DNA from: a virus
Strand: one strand, 5' to 3'
IMG/VR virus record: IMGVR_UViG_3300036944_000710
Coordinates: 1-35,464 of that record
DNA: 35,464 nucleotides
This document shows, one piece after another, positions 29,827 to 35,464 of this stretch; positions within the stretch are counted from its first letter, which is position 1, and every line of letters begins with the position of its first letter. The translations under genes were made by a program, and so were the position numbers. The notes beneath the pieces were generated by a model that ran no database searches, was not told where the DNA came from, and saw only the letters and a program-made list of their open reading frames with translations.

Positions 29827-31659
29827 ATGGCAACCCTACTCCCCGAAGGCAAACAGAGCTTCACCGACGGCGCCGGCAAACCGCTGGTAGGCGGCAAGCT
29901 TTACACGTATGACGCTGGTACCAGCACACCGCGTCCAACCTATTCAGACGCTGCCGGCAGCATCCCAAACACAAACCCCGTGGTTCTGGATGCGCGTGGT
30001 GAGGCGATCATCTTCTGGAAAGGTGCATACAAAGTTGTTCTCAAGGATTCGTTGGAAAACACCATCTGGTCTATCGACGGTGTAGCCACCACCGACCCAT
30101 CAAACACCACATCCGACATGATCGGATATGAGGACGACACGGTGCAGTCCGTGCTGGACAACGCCAAGCCGATGGCGAACTACACGGCACTGCGCAACTA
30201 CACTGGCCGCGCCACTGGTGCGCGGATCACGCAGTCAGGTCTGGCGGGCTTTTTCCAGCGTGACGATGGCGACACCACCAGCGCAGACAACGGCGGCACG
30301 GTCATCGTGGACGCAAGCGGGCGGCGCTGGAAACGGTTATTCGCGGGGTACGTCAACGCAAAATGGTTCGGCGCTTTGGGTATTGGAACAGATGACACGG
30401 AACCATTACAACGGGCGATCAATGCAGTTTTCGCCAATGGTGGCGGAACACTGCTTTTACAAAAAGGGCACTACCTGACCACGGGCCTGGCGCTGGATTG
30501 GGGTTCGTCTGAGGTTTCTATTCGTTTTGTCGGCGAGGGCAAAGTCGCCACAACAATCGAAAAAACTGGGGCATCAGCATCTCCTGTTTTCAATCTGAAC
30601 GCTGTCATTGCAGGAGGGAACTCGTCAGAGTTTGCTGACTTTCAGGTGATTGGTACGGCAGCATGCAACGGGTTTACCGTCACAAACCTAGCGCGCAACG
30701 TGTGGCGCAATGTGCGAGCGTCGAACTGTAATATCGGTTTTGAAAATCAAGGAAGTTTGATTTCCACGTTCTACGATACCGATTTTTTGCGTAACGTCAC
30801 AGGATACCGCGCACGCAAAAACCTAGGAATCTATTGCAATCTGATTCAAATGTTTGGCGGTTTCTCAAACGGAAACACCGCGTGGGGCTTTGATATAGGC
30901 GATACCAATGGCCTGCACCTTTACGGGGTAGACATCGAGCAAAACGGAACCGGGGCGACTGGTGGCGGGTTCCTCACGAGATCGACCTGTGACGACGAGA
31001 TTGGCTATTCGATGATCTCGCTCAATGGCGTGTGGTTTGAGGGTAACAACGGGGTTAGCATCTCGGCAGAACCATGCGCTGGCTTGACCTTATCCGTGAG
31101 AGACGCGCCTGTTCTGAGCGGGCAAGCAAACGGCGCAATCGTGGTGGGGCCTATCGGCTCATTGGTGCTGGAGCGGATTGTTTCTAGCAGCCCTGGCAGT
31201 AACGTGGTGTCGGTCGCAAACAGCCTTGTGATCAAGGAGTCAACGATTGGCGTAATTGATCACACCGGAACGTCGAGCGTTTACGAGAACGTCAAAACAA
31301 GTACCGGAACAATCAGTTACTTGAACGCGACCACCGAGGGGGGATTCCGTGTTGATGGCCCAGCTATCAATTCCCTCAATGGGACTGTGAGCGTTCCGAA
31401 TGGAACCCCTACAAAGATATTTTCACCGGCTGACACTTGGGGGTTGTACGAGGTTTTCGCAGTGTTGGTCGGGGTCGGGGCTGGCGCGACCTACATGGCT
31501 ACTGCGCGAATCGGATGGGACGGAGTTGCGACAGCGCGGGTCGGGGGCGAAAACGGAAGCGCATTATCAATAACCACATCGGGCGCTGATGTGTTGGTCA
31601 CTCAGACTTCGGGTATCACTCAGCCAATATCGTTCGTTTGTCAAAAGATCGGGACATAA
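29827..31659 (+). CDS. Tailspike / tail fibre protein with pectate-lyase-like body (610 aa)
   Basis: An N-terminal virion-binding region (TLLPEGKQSFTDGAGKPLVG, GKLYTYDAGTSTPRPTYSDA, VVLDARGEAIIFWKGAYKV) is typical of phage tail fibres. From about residue 175 (NAKWFGALGIGTDDTEPLQR, then AINAVFANGGGTLLLQKGHY) the right-handed parallel beta-helix of tailspikes begins and runs to about 510, followed by a C-terminal trimer domain. Tailspikes bind and often cleave host polysaccharide; I cannot name catalytic residues. From ~30350 the DNA is clearly richer in A+T than neighbouring genes, a sign of module exchange. GGAGA precedes the ATG. Confidence 0.88.
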   Translation: MATLLPEGKQSFTDGAGKPLVGGKLYTYDAGTSTPRPTYSDAAGSIPNTNPVVLDARGEAIIFWKGAYKVVLKDSLENTIWSIDGVATTDPSNTTSDMIGYEDDTVQSVLDNAKPMANYTALRNYTGRATGARITQSGLAGFFQRDDGDTTSADNGGTVIVDASGRRWKRLFAGYVNAKWFGALGIGTDDTEPLQRAINAVFANGGGTLLLQKGHYLTTGLALDWGSSEVSIRFVGEGKVATTIEKTGASASPVFNLNAVIAGGNSSEFADFQVIGTAACNGFTVTNLARNVWRNVRASNCNIGFENQGSLISTFYDTDFLRNVTGYRARKNLGIYCNLIQMFGGFSNGNTAWGFDIGDTNGLHLYGVDIEQNGTGATGGGFLTRSTCDDEIGYSMISLNGVWFEGNNGVSISAEPCAGLTLSVRDAPVLSGQANGAIVVGPIGSLVLERIVSSSPGSNVVSVANSLVIKESTIGVIDHTGTSSVYENVKTSTGTISYLNATTEGGFRVDGPAINSLNGTVSVPNGTPTKIFSPADTWGLYEVFAVLVGVGAGATYMATARIGWDGVATARVGGENGSALSITTSGADVLVTQTSGITQPISFVCQKIGT

Positions 31660-31660
31660 A

Positions 31661-31915
31661 GTGCAGATTGACAAAATCATCCACACCCTCGCAGGCGCAG
31701 CCATCGCTGCTGCCCTGCTGCCGTTTGGCGTCATCCCGGCACTGCTGGCCGTGCTGGTGGCAGCAGTCGGCAAAGAGCTTTGGGACGCTCACGGCCACGG
31801 GACGCCTGACCACATCGACGCGCTGGTGACCATCTTGGGTGGCGCGGCCATGCTCGGCTGGCTGATGTGCGCTGCGCCGTTATTCGTATCTCTACAGACA
31901 GGTGTCTTCAGATGA
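31661..31915 (+). CDS. Small membrane protein of the lysis cassette (84 aa)
   Basis: A GTG start one base after the tailspike stop gives QIDKIIHTLAGAAIAAALLP, a hydrophobic segment to about residue 36 (FGVIPALLAVLVAAVG), the polar loop KELWDAHGHGTPDHIDAL, and a second hydrophobic segment (VTILGGAAMLGWLMCAAPLF). The polar loop resembles YfiM/VanZ-like proteins. Two spans beside the endolysin allow a holin or accessory lysis role, but this is by position. The stop overlaps the next start (ATGA). Confidence 0.65.
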   Translation: MQIDKIIHTLAGAAIAAALLPFGVIPALLAVLVAAVGKELWDAHGHGTPDHIDALVTILGGAAMLGWLMCAAPLFVSLQTGVFR

Positions 31916-32148
31916 GCGAACCATCAGAACACGAATACAAAGGCCCTGAGCGCCGCCGCCTGCCTCATTTGACCGACGAGCTCATCGAGGAGATCGCAGA
32001 GCGGGCAGCGGCTCGGGCCGTCGAGAAACTCACCGACCACGCCTATCGAGCCGTTGGCAAGTCGGTCGTTGAAAAGCTCTTCTGGATCGTCGGCGTCTTG
32101 TGCGCTGGCGGCTATCTGTGGGCGCAGGGAAAGGGTCTCATCAAATGA
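31912..32148 (+). CDS. Small tail-anchored membrane protein of the lysis cassette (78 aa)
   Basis: A charged amphipathic helix (PHLTDELIEEIAERAAARAV) is followed by one membrane span (KLFWIVGVLCAGGYLWAQ) near the C-terminus. Proteins of this layout (GPERRRLP..., one C-terminal span) precede endolysins in many phages, and a holin, antiholin or spanin-like role has been supposed. It overlaps the endolysin start as ATGA, so translation is coupled. Confidence 0.65.
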   Translation: MSEPSEHEYKGPERRRLPHLTDELIEEIAERAAARAVEKLTDHAYRAVGKSVVEKLFWIVGVLCAGGYLWAQGKGLIK

Positions 32149-32651
32149 ACTTCGACAAGGCGTTCGAGCTGCTCATTGGGCATGAGGGCGGATTTCAAAA
32201 CGACTCACGTGATCGCGGCAACTGGACCAGCGGGAAGGTGGGCGTGGGTCAGCTCAAGGGCACCAAGTTTGGGATCAGCGCGATGAGCTACCCGGACGAG
32301 GACATTGCAAACATGACGCTGCAGCGTGCCAAGCAGATTTACGCCCGCGACTTCTGGGGCAAGTCTGGCGCCGATCTGGTGCCTGACGTGCTGCGATACG
32401 ACGTCTTCGACACTGCGGTGAACTCTGGCGTAAAGCGGGCCGTCATGCTGCTGCAGCGTGCGCTCGGTGTGAAGGACGACGGGATCCTTGGCCCCGTGAC
32501 ACGGCAGGCCATCATCAAGATGGATCCGTATCGTCTGCTGGTGCGATTCAACGGCCATCGGCTGGACTTCCTCAACGACAACCCAACGCTGTGGGCTACT
32601 TATGGCCGCGGCTGGTCTCAGCGCATTGCTGAAAACATGATCGGAGCATGA
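32145..32651 (+). CDS. Endolysin, glycoside hydrolase family 108 (168 aa)
   Basis: AFELLIGHEGGFQNDSRDRG with catalytic E14, NWTSGKVGVGQLKGTKFGIS and the peptidoglycan-binding-like C-terminal half (VMLLQRALGVKDDGILGP, AIIKMDPYRLLVRFNGHRLD) define the GH108/zliS family of muramidases. It cleaves glycan strands of the cell wall. There is no signal peptide, so release requires a holin. Gene order holin-like, endolysin, 3TM holin is compact with ATGA overlaps. Confidence 0.93.
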   Translation: MNFDKAFELLIGHEGGFQNDSRDRGNWTSGKVGVGQLKGTKFGISAMSYPDEDIANMTLQRAKQIYARDFWGKSGADLVPDVLRYDVFDTAVNSGVKRAVMLLQRALGVKDDGILGPVTRQAIIKMDPYRLLVRFNGHRLDFLNDNPTLWATYGRGWSQRIAENMIGA

Positions 32652-33181
32652 CCATGGAATGGAAAGACGTGGCCGGCACAGTCGGCAAAGTGGCCCCCAT
32701 GCTGGGCACCTTGATCGGTGGTCCTGCTGGTGCAGCTGTCGGCAGCATCATCGCATCGGCCCTGGGCACGCCATCAACACCCGACGCGGTGGAGGCGGCC
32801 ATCGCCAGCAACCCGGACGCGCTGATCAAGCTGCGGCAGATCGAGTCCGACCGGGCACTGCGGCTTCAGGAGCTGCTGACCGACCAGGCCAAGGTCGAGA
32901 TCCAGGCCGAAGCCGCAGACCGGGCCAGCGCTCGCCTGATGCAGACGGAGCAGCCCTCACGCATGCCGGCCGTCCTGACTGCTGGTGTGGGCCTGGGCTT
33001 CCTGGCCACACTGGCGGCGCTGTTCTGGCTACCGATTCCATCGGAGAACGGCGACACCATCGTCTACATGTGCGGCCAGCTGGCGGCAGCGTTCGCCGCG
33101 TGCCTCGCCTTCTGGGTGGGCACCACACGTCAGAGCGAGAACAAGACGCACATGTTGGCCAGAGGCTCGGCCGGCAAGTAA
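32648..33181 (+). CDS. Holin, 3TM family (177 aa)
   Basis: VGKVAPMLGTLIGGPAGAAV and GSIIASALGTPSTPDAVEAA, then the ANPD-like SNPDALIKLRQIESDRALRL, a charged helix (AKVEIQAEAADRASARLMQT), and two further hydrophobic segments (AVLTAGVGLGFLATLAALFW, CGQLAAAFAACLAFWVG) match the 3TM holin family (PF11351). It would form inner-membrane lesions to let the endolysin reach the wall. The start overlaps the endolysin stop as ATGA; Met3 is an alternative. No spanin gene is recognised after it. Confidence 0.82.
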   Translation: MTMEWKDVAGTVGKVAPMLGTLIGGPAGAAVGSIIASALGTPSTPDAVEAAIASNPDALIKLRQIESDRALRLQELLTDQAKVEIQAEAADRASARLMQTEQPSRMPAVLTAGVGLGFLATLAALFWLPIPSENGDTIVYMCGQLAAAFAACLAFWVGTTRQSENKTHMLARGSAGK

Positions 33182-33326
33182 CGCAGATCCGCCACACCCG
33201 CGAAGGCCACGCGGGAGCCCCGGGCGTGATCGGGGCAGGTCTTCTGCCTGGGCGGCCCAGGCAATGGCTGGAGCCGATAGCGCAGTCACCAGCACCGCAG
33301 TTTTGCGGGGTAGTCGCATGGTGGCA

Positions 33327-33337
33327 AATCTTCTAAC
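33327..33337 (+). repeat. Putative integrase arm site, copy 1
   Basis: AATCTTCTAAC occurs here and exactly again at 33542-33552, with an inverted TCTTCTAAC (reading GTTAGAAGA) at 33386-33394. The copies flank the tRNA-derived core on both sides as arm-type integrase sites do. Two dyads, CCCAATG-CA-CATTGGG (33352-33367) and CCCAATCT-TCTAAC-AGATTGGG (33539-33560), lie among them. Confidence 0.5.
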
Positions 33338-33385
33338 GACCGAGCCAGACACCCAATGCACATTGGGCATGGTGGCCGCAAAATT

Positions 33386-33394
33386 GTTAGAAGA
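33386..33394 (-). repeat. Putative integrase arm site, inverted copy
   Basis: GTTAGAAGA is the reverse complement of TCTTCTAAC, nine bases of the 11-bp arm motif. It lies 40 bases before the tRNA-derived core, between the two direct copies. Confidence 0.45.
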
Positions 33395-33434
33395 ATCGAG
33401 CAGCAGCACCGATAGACTCGGGATAGTTTTGCAG

Positions 33435-33480
33435 CTTTGGGAGCAGAGGGTCGTGAGTTCGAATCCCACCGCCCCGACCA
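33435..33480 (+). other. attP core: 3' half of a proline tRNA gene
   Basis: From the anticodon loop TTTGGGA (anticodon TGG with G37, as in tRNA-Pro) through the variable region, a T arm with TTCGAAT, the acceptor strand CGCCCCG, discriminator A and CCA, the sequence matches the 3' 46 bases of tRNA-Pro. The 5' half is absent: the bases before the loop cannot form the anticodon stem. Integration here would rebuild a full host tRNA. One T-stem pair is A-C. The integrase gene lies directly to the right, and 33182-33434 to the left has no convincing gene. Confidence 0.85.
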
Positions 33481-33495
33481 TATCTAAGTGATTGA

Positions 33496-33527
33496 GCCGT
33501 AACAGTTTTTAGCTGTTGCGGCTTTTT
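33496..33527 (+). terminator. Terminator next to attP
   Basis: GCCGTAACAG and CTGTTGCGGC form a 10-bp stem with one G-U pair and a 7-base loop, followed by five T. It stops rightward late transcription before the convergent integrase gene; after integration it would lie downstream of the host tRNA or at the other prophage end. Confidence 0.85.
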
Positions 33528-33541
33528 CATTTTCCGGACCC

Positions 33542-33552
33542 AATCTTCTAAC
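33542..33552 (+). repeat. Putative integrase arm site, copy 3
   Basis: This is the exact second copy of AATCTTCTAAC, on the integrase side of the core. It is the loop and part of the left arm of an 8-bp inverted repeat (33539-33560). It lies 24 bases from the integrase stop codon. Confidence 0.5.
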
Positions 33553-33575
33553 AGATTGGGCATCTTCTTACCGCA

Positions 33576-34661
33576 TCACTTCACAGCCATCACCCTTCGG
33601 GCCTTTTTGCGCCTGATGTAGCTGGCGGTCTGGCTCTGGGTGGTGTGGTCCAGCAGGTGGTTTGCAGCCTGCAATCCCTCGTCGTCGTCCTTGTCCGTCG
33701 CGGCCTTGGCGCGCAGGTCGCGGATCATGGTCGGCGGCACCTTGCCCGTGCGCATGGCGCGCTTCATGGCCTTCTGCCAAGCGTTGGAGTAGGCCTCGTA
33801 GTTCATCGGCGTGCCGTCCACCTTGGTGATCAGCCTGGGGGTCTCCACGCGGCGGGGGCGCTTCTTCTTGCGCTGCTCGTCCTTGATCGCCAGTAGCCGG
33901 GCCACCACGGCGCGCAGGCGCGGCGTCCATTCCACGATCACAGGCCGGCTGCTGCCGTCCGTCTTGTCGCGGCGCAGCATGATGCCGTCGGCGCACACGT
34001 GGGGCTCGTCGGGCTGGGCTGGGTCAGATTGCTCGAGGATGCGAACCGCCACGGACACGTCAGCGCCGGTCAGGTAGAGCAGCTCGGTGATGCAGCAGAA
34101 CACCAGGCCGGAGGGATTCACGCGCCCGTCATCGCCATAGAGGCCCGCGATCTTGATGCGGCGCAGGTGGGAGTCGGTGATGTAGCGCTTGCGGGGCTTG
34201 TAGCCCTTGGTGGGGATCGCGTCGACCGGGTTGGAGCCAGCAGGGCGCATGCCCCAGATCTCGCAGTAGCGGAAGATGGATCGAAGCTGTGACCGGTAGG
34301 CGTCATACGTCCTGTCCATGGCGTCGAACTGCTTGAGGAACTCGTAGCAGTCAGGCGTCTCGACCTCGCGCGGGGCGAAGTCCTGGAACGCGGCCGCAAT
34401 GTCGTTGGCCCGGCGCTGCTCGTCGATCTGGGTCTTGTCGGCGTGCTTGCTCATCACCTCGGTGCACCACTTGGTGACCGCAGCGGGCATCGTCTCCGGA
34501 TTGGCGATAGACACCATCTGCTCAGCCAAAGCGCGGTAGAACGCGGGGAGGCCTTCGCTCACCTTGGTCAGCTTGTGCCAGATACGCGCTTTACCTTGCG
34601 CCTCCACGAAGTAGTAGCGGGAGCCCTTGATCTGGGTCCCCTTGACTGGGCCTTTGGGCAT
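33576..34661 (-). CDS. int: Tyrosine recombinase integrase (361 aa)
   Basis: An N-terminal arm- and core-binding region (EQRRANDIAAAFQDFA, TYDAYRSQLRSIFRYCEIWG) precedes the catalytic domain. Box II residues are R317 in IRDLRAKAATD, H339 in LLDHTTQSQ and the nucleophile Y348 in ASYIRR; K233 is in LRRDKTDG. In box I, LTGADVSVAVRILEQSD has Asp (D201) where TGxR usually gives Arg, and the first His of HxxR is Arg (R314). R207 is the nearest alternative. I start at MPKGPVKGTQ; an upstream extension overlaps the DUF4224 gene. It lies at the end of the leftward operon, next to attP. Confidence 0.92.
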   Translation of the reverse strand: MPKGPVKGTQIKGSRYYFVEAQGKARIWHKLTKVSEGLPAFYRALAEQMVSIANPETMPAAVTKWCTEVMSKHADKTQIDEQRRANDIAAAFQDFAPREVETPDCYEFLKQFDAMDRTYDAYRSQLRSIFRYCEIWGMRPAGSNPVDAIPTKGYKPRKRYITDSHLRRIKIAGLYGDDGRVNPSGLVFCCITELLYLTGADVSVAVRILEQSDPAQPDEPHVCADGIMLRRDKTDGSSRPVIVEWTPRLRAVVARLLAIKDEQRKKKRPRRVETPRLITKVDGTPMNYEAYSNAWQKAMKRAMRTGKVPPTMIRDLRAKAATDKDDDEGLQAANHLLDHTTQSQTASYIRRKKARRVMAVK

Positions 34662-34665
34662 GTGA

Positions 34666-34896
34666 TCACGCGTGTGCAGGAGTTCGGAGGATGGGGCGGA
34701 CCTTCGGCTTGGCCTTCTCGGTCGCACCCTGGCACACGGCCTCATAGTGGGCGCGCTCAAGCACCAGGCCGTGGCGGCCGATGTAGGCACGATGGAAGCC
34801 GCGGCGGTGCAGCTCGGCCAGCTGCTTGCTGGGCTGCTCGTAGCCGGTGAGGTCGCTCAGCTCTTCCTTGGAGAGTCTCACAGTGCTTTGCGTCAT
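34666..34896 (-). CDS. DUF4224 protein, possible excisionase (76 aa)
   Basis: VRLSKEELSDLTGYEQPSKQ, LAELHRRGFHRAYIGRHGL is the DUF4224 pattern. Members are small proteins next to phage integrase genes and are often supposed to control excision. The helix-turn-helix-like start and basic body suit DNA binding. It overlaps the upstream gene (ATGA) and ends four bases before the integrase ATG, so the two are probably made together. Function is inference from neighbourhood. Confidence 0.8.
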   Translation of the reverse strand: MTQSTVRLSKEELSDLTGYEQPSKQLAELHRRGFHRAYIGRHGLVLERAHYEAVCQGATEKAKPKVRPILRTPAHA

Positions 34897-35120
34897 GAGG
34901 CACCTGCTTTCTGGACAGGGGATTTTGAGAGCAGGGCGCCCTCTGGGTGCATGGTCTCGAGCGCGCATTGCACGGAGTCGGCCAGCTCGCGCCAGGAAGC
35001 CGGGTCCTGGCAGGCCTTGACCGTCACGGTTGAGGCTGCCTCGTCCATCATTTCGACGGTGGCCATGTGCTCGTCGTCCTCATAGATCTCGCATCGGGTC
35101 ATCACGATGGTCATGCTCAT
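34893..35120 (-). CDS. Small unknown early protein (75 aa)
   Basis: MSMTIVMTRCEIYEDDEHMA, TVEMMDEAASTVTVKACQDP and ASWRELADSVQCALETMHPE suggest a compact alpha/beta protein. It starts in an ATGA overlap with the upstream gene, whose last codons contain GGAAGGCGG as ribosome site, and stops in an ATGA overlap with the DUF4224 gene. A much longer frame upstream is basic and unlikely to be coding. No family recognised. Confidence 0.7.
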   Translation of the reverse strand: MSMTIVMTRCEIYEDDEHMATVEMMDEAASTVTVKACQDPASWRELADSVQCALETMHPEGALLSKSPVQKAGAS

Positions 35121-35464
35121 GCCGCACCGCCTTCCTTGGCTGCGAGCATGGCGGCGTCGATGGCTTGCTCTGGCGTCTTGCCATGACCGAAGAATGGGCG
35201 AGTTTTGTCGATGCCCCACGGCGCATGAAGAAGCCACCAATTTTCCGGTTTCTCGCCTACGCCCATTTGACCGAACTCGGCCTGCAAAAGACCGCGCCGT
35301 TTCAACCATTCGATAAGGAATCGCCCACGCTCTGCATCCCGCATCACGTCAGCGGGCACACCCGGCTCTGGGTGGGTGAAATCGCCACGAGCCTGTCGCG
35401 CAACCCATTCGTGAGCATCTTGCACATCTCCCAGCTTCTCAAACCCAACGATGAGCCGGTGACC
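35117..35464 (-). CDS. Early phage protein cut by the window edge
   Basis: The frame is open to the last base and reads GHRLIVGFEKLGDVQDAHEW, so it extends past a possible internal GTG. The middle (RDAERGRFLIEWLKRRGLL, PENWWLLHAPWGIDKTRPFF, GHGKTPEQAIDAAMLAAKE) matches a family of small early phage proteins I recall, with DAERxRxL and KTxxxAIDxAM motifs, function unknown. If the window is circular, bases 6-4 supply ATG and 3-1 CTA, giving 117 residues and an overlap with the gene ending at the junction. It ends EGGAA, like the gene at 579-959. Confidence 0.8.
   Translation of the reverse strand, partial: GHRLIVGFEKLGDVQDAHEWVARQARGDFTHPEPGVPADVMRDAERGRFLIEWLKRRGLLQAEFGQMGVGEKPENWWLLHAPWGIDKTRPFFGHGKTPEQAIDAAMLAAKEGGAA

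Noticed and set aside
23845-31659. Diversity-generating retroelement near the tail fibre, as in phage BPP-1
   Set aside because: No reverse transcriptase frame and no template/variable repeat pair were seen.
33182-33336. A spanin (Rz/Rz1) gene after the holin
   Set aside because: No frame with a signal anchor plus coiled coil, or an embedded lipoprotein frame, is present on the plus strand.
33435-33480. A complete tRNA gene
   Set aside because: Only the part from the anticodon loop to CCA is present; bases before the loop (GCAGC) do not pair with GCAGA, and no D arm or 5' acceptor strand precedes it.
33029-33481. A 150-aa leftward frame with a signal-like stretch (MRLPRKTAVLVTALSA)
   Set aside because: It runs through the tRNA fragment and arm sites and under the holin gene; the VGAVGFELTT start is the usual translation of a tRNA 3' end on the reverse strand.

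Overview
The window reads as the genome of a temperate, P22-like podovirus. It is GC-rich, and a 46-nt match to the 3' half of a proline tRNA gene suggests a Gram-negative, probably betaproteobacterial (Burkholderiales-like) host. That host call is inference; the gene content is directly visible. The two ends appear to join. The leftward gene cut at position 1 would gain a TAG stop from bases 2, 1 and 35464, and the leftward gene cut at position 35464 would gain an ATG at bases 6-4. The att site is internal. The window is therefore probably one full, circularly closed 35,464-bp phage genome opened inside the early leftward operon.

Leftward early operon (8169 down to 1, continuing 35464 down to 33576): small unknown genes, a Cas4-like Fe-S exonuclease, RecT, an SMC-like ATPase, a DnaQ-like exonuclease, a gp49-family protein, more small genes mostly joined by ATGA/TGATG overlaps, then a DUF4224 protein and the integrase. 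Its promoter near 8206-8235 carries an operator copy. Immunity region (8208-9823): a lambda-CI-like repressor followed on the same strand by two lipoproteins and one or two tiny genes, placed like lambda rexAB, and closed by a strong terminator. Two 19-bp inverted operator copies flank it.

Rightward early operon (9824-14840): Cro/YdaS-like regulator, a small membrane protein, a strongly folded RNA element, a second DNA-binding protein, a decayed HNH protein, an intact HNH-AP2 endonuclease, a DUF1376 replication protein carrying iteron-like repeats (possible origin), a P-like protein, RusA, a possible small terminase subunit and a possible late regulator. Late operon (14937-33181): TerL, a GNAT enzyme, portal, scaffold, coat, gp4-like and gp10-like head completion proteins, a beta-hydroxylase plus second GNAT, three ejection proteins, a tailspike of lower GC, and a lysis cassette (two small membrane proteins, GH108 endolysin, 3TM holin). 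Between lysis genes and integrase, 33182-33575 holds no convincing gene but contains attP, repeated putative integrase arm sites and a terminator.

The most unusual points are the nested-stem RNA at 10237-10354, the HNH-AP2 gene that seems to have landed on the start codon of the replication gene and left it with a probable AUU start, iteron-like repeats inside that gene, rex-position lipoproteins, probable leaderless cI and cro transcripts, and an integrase lacking the usual box I arginine.
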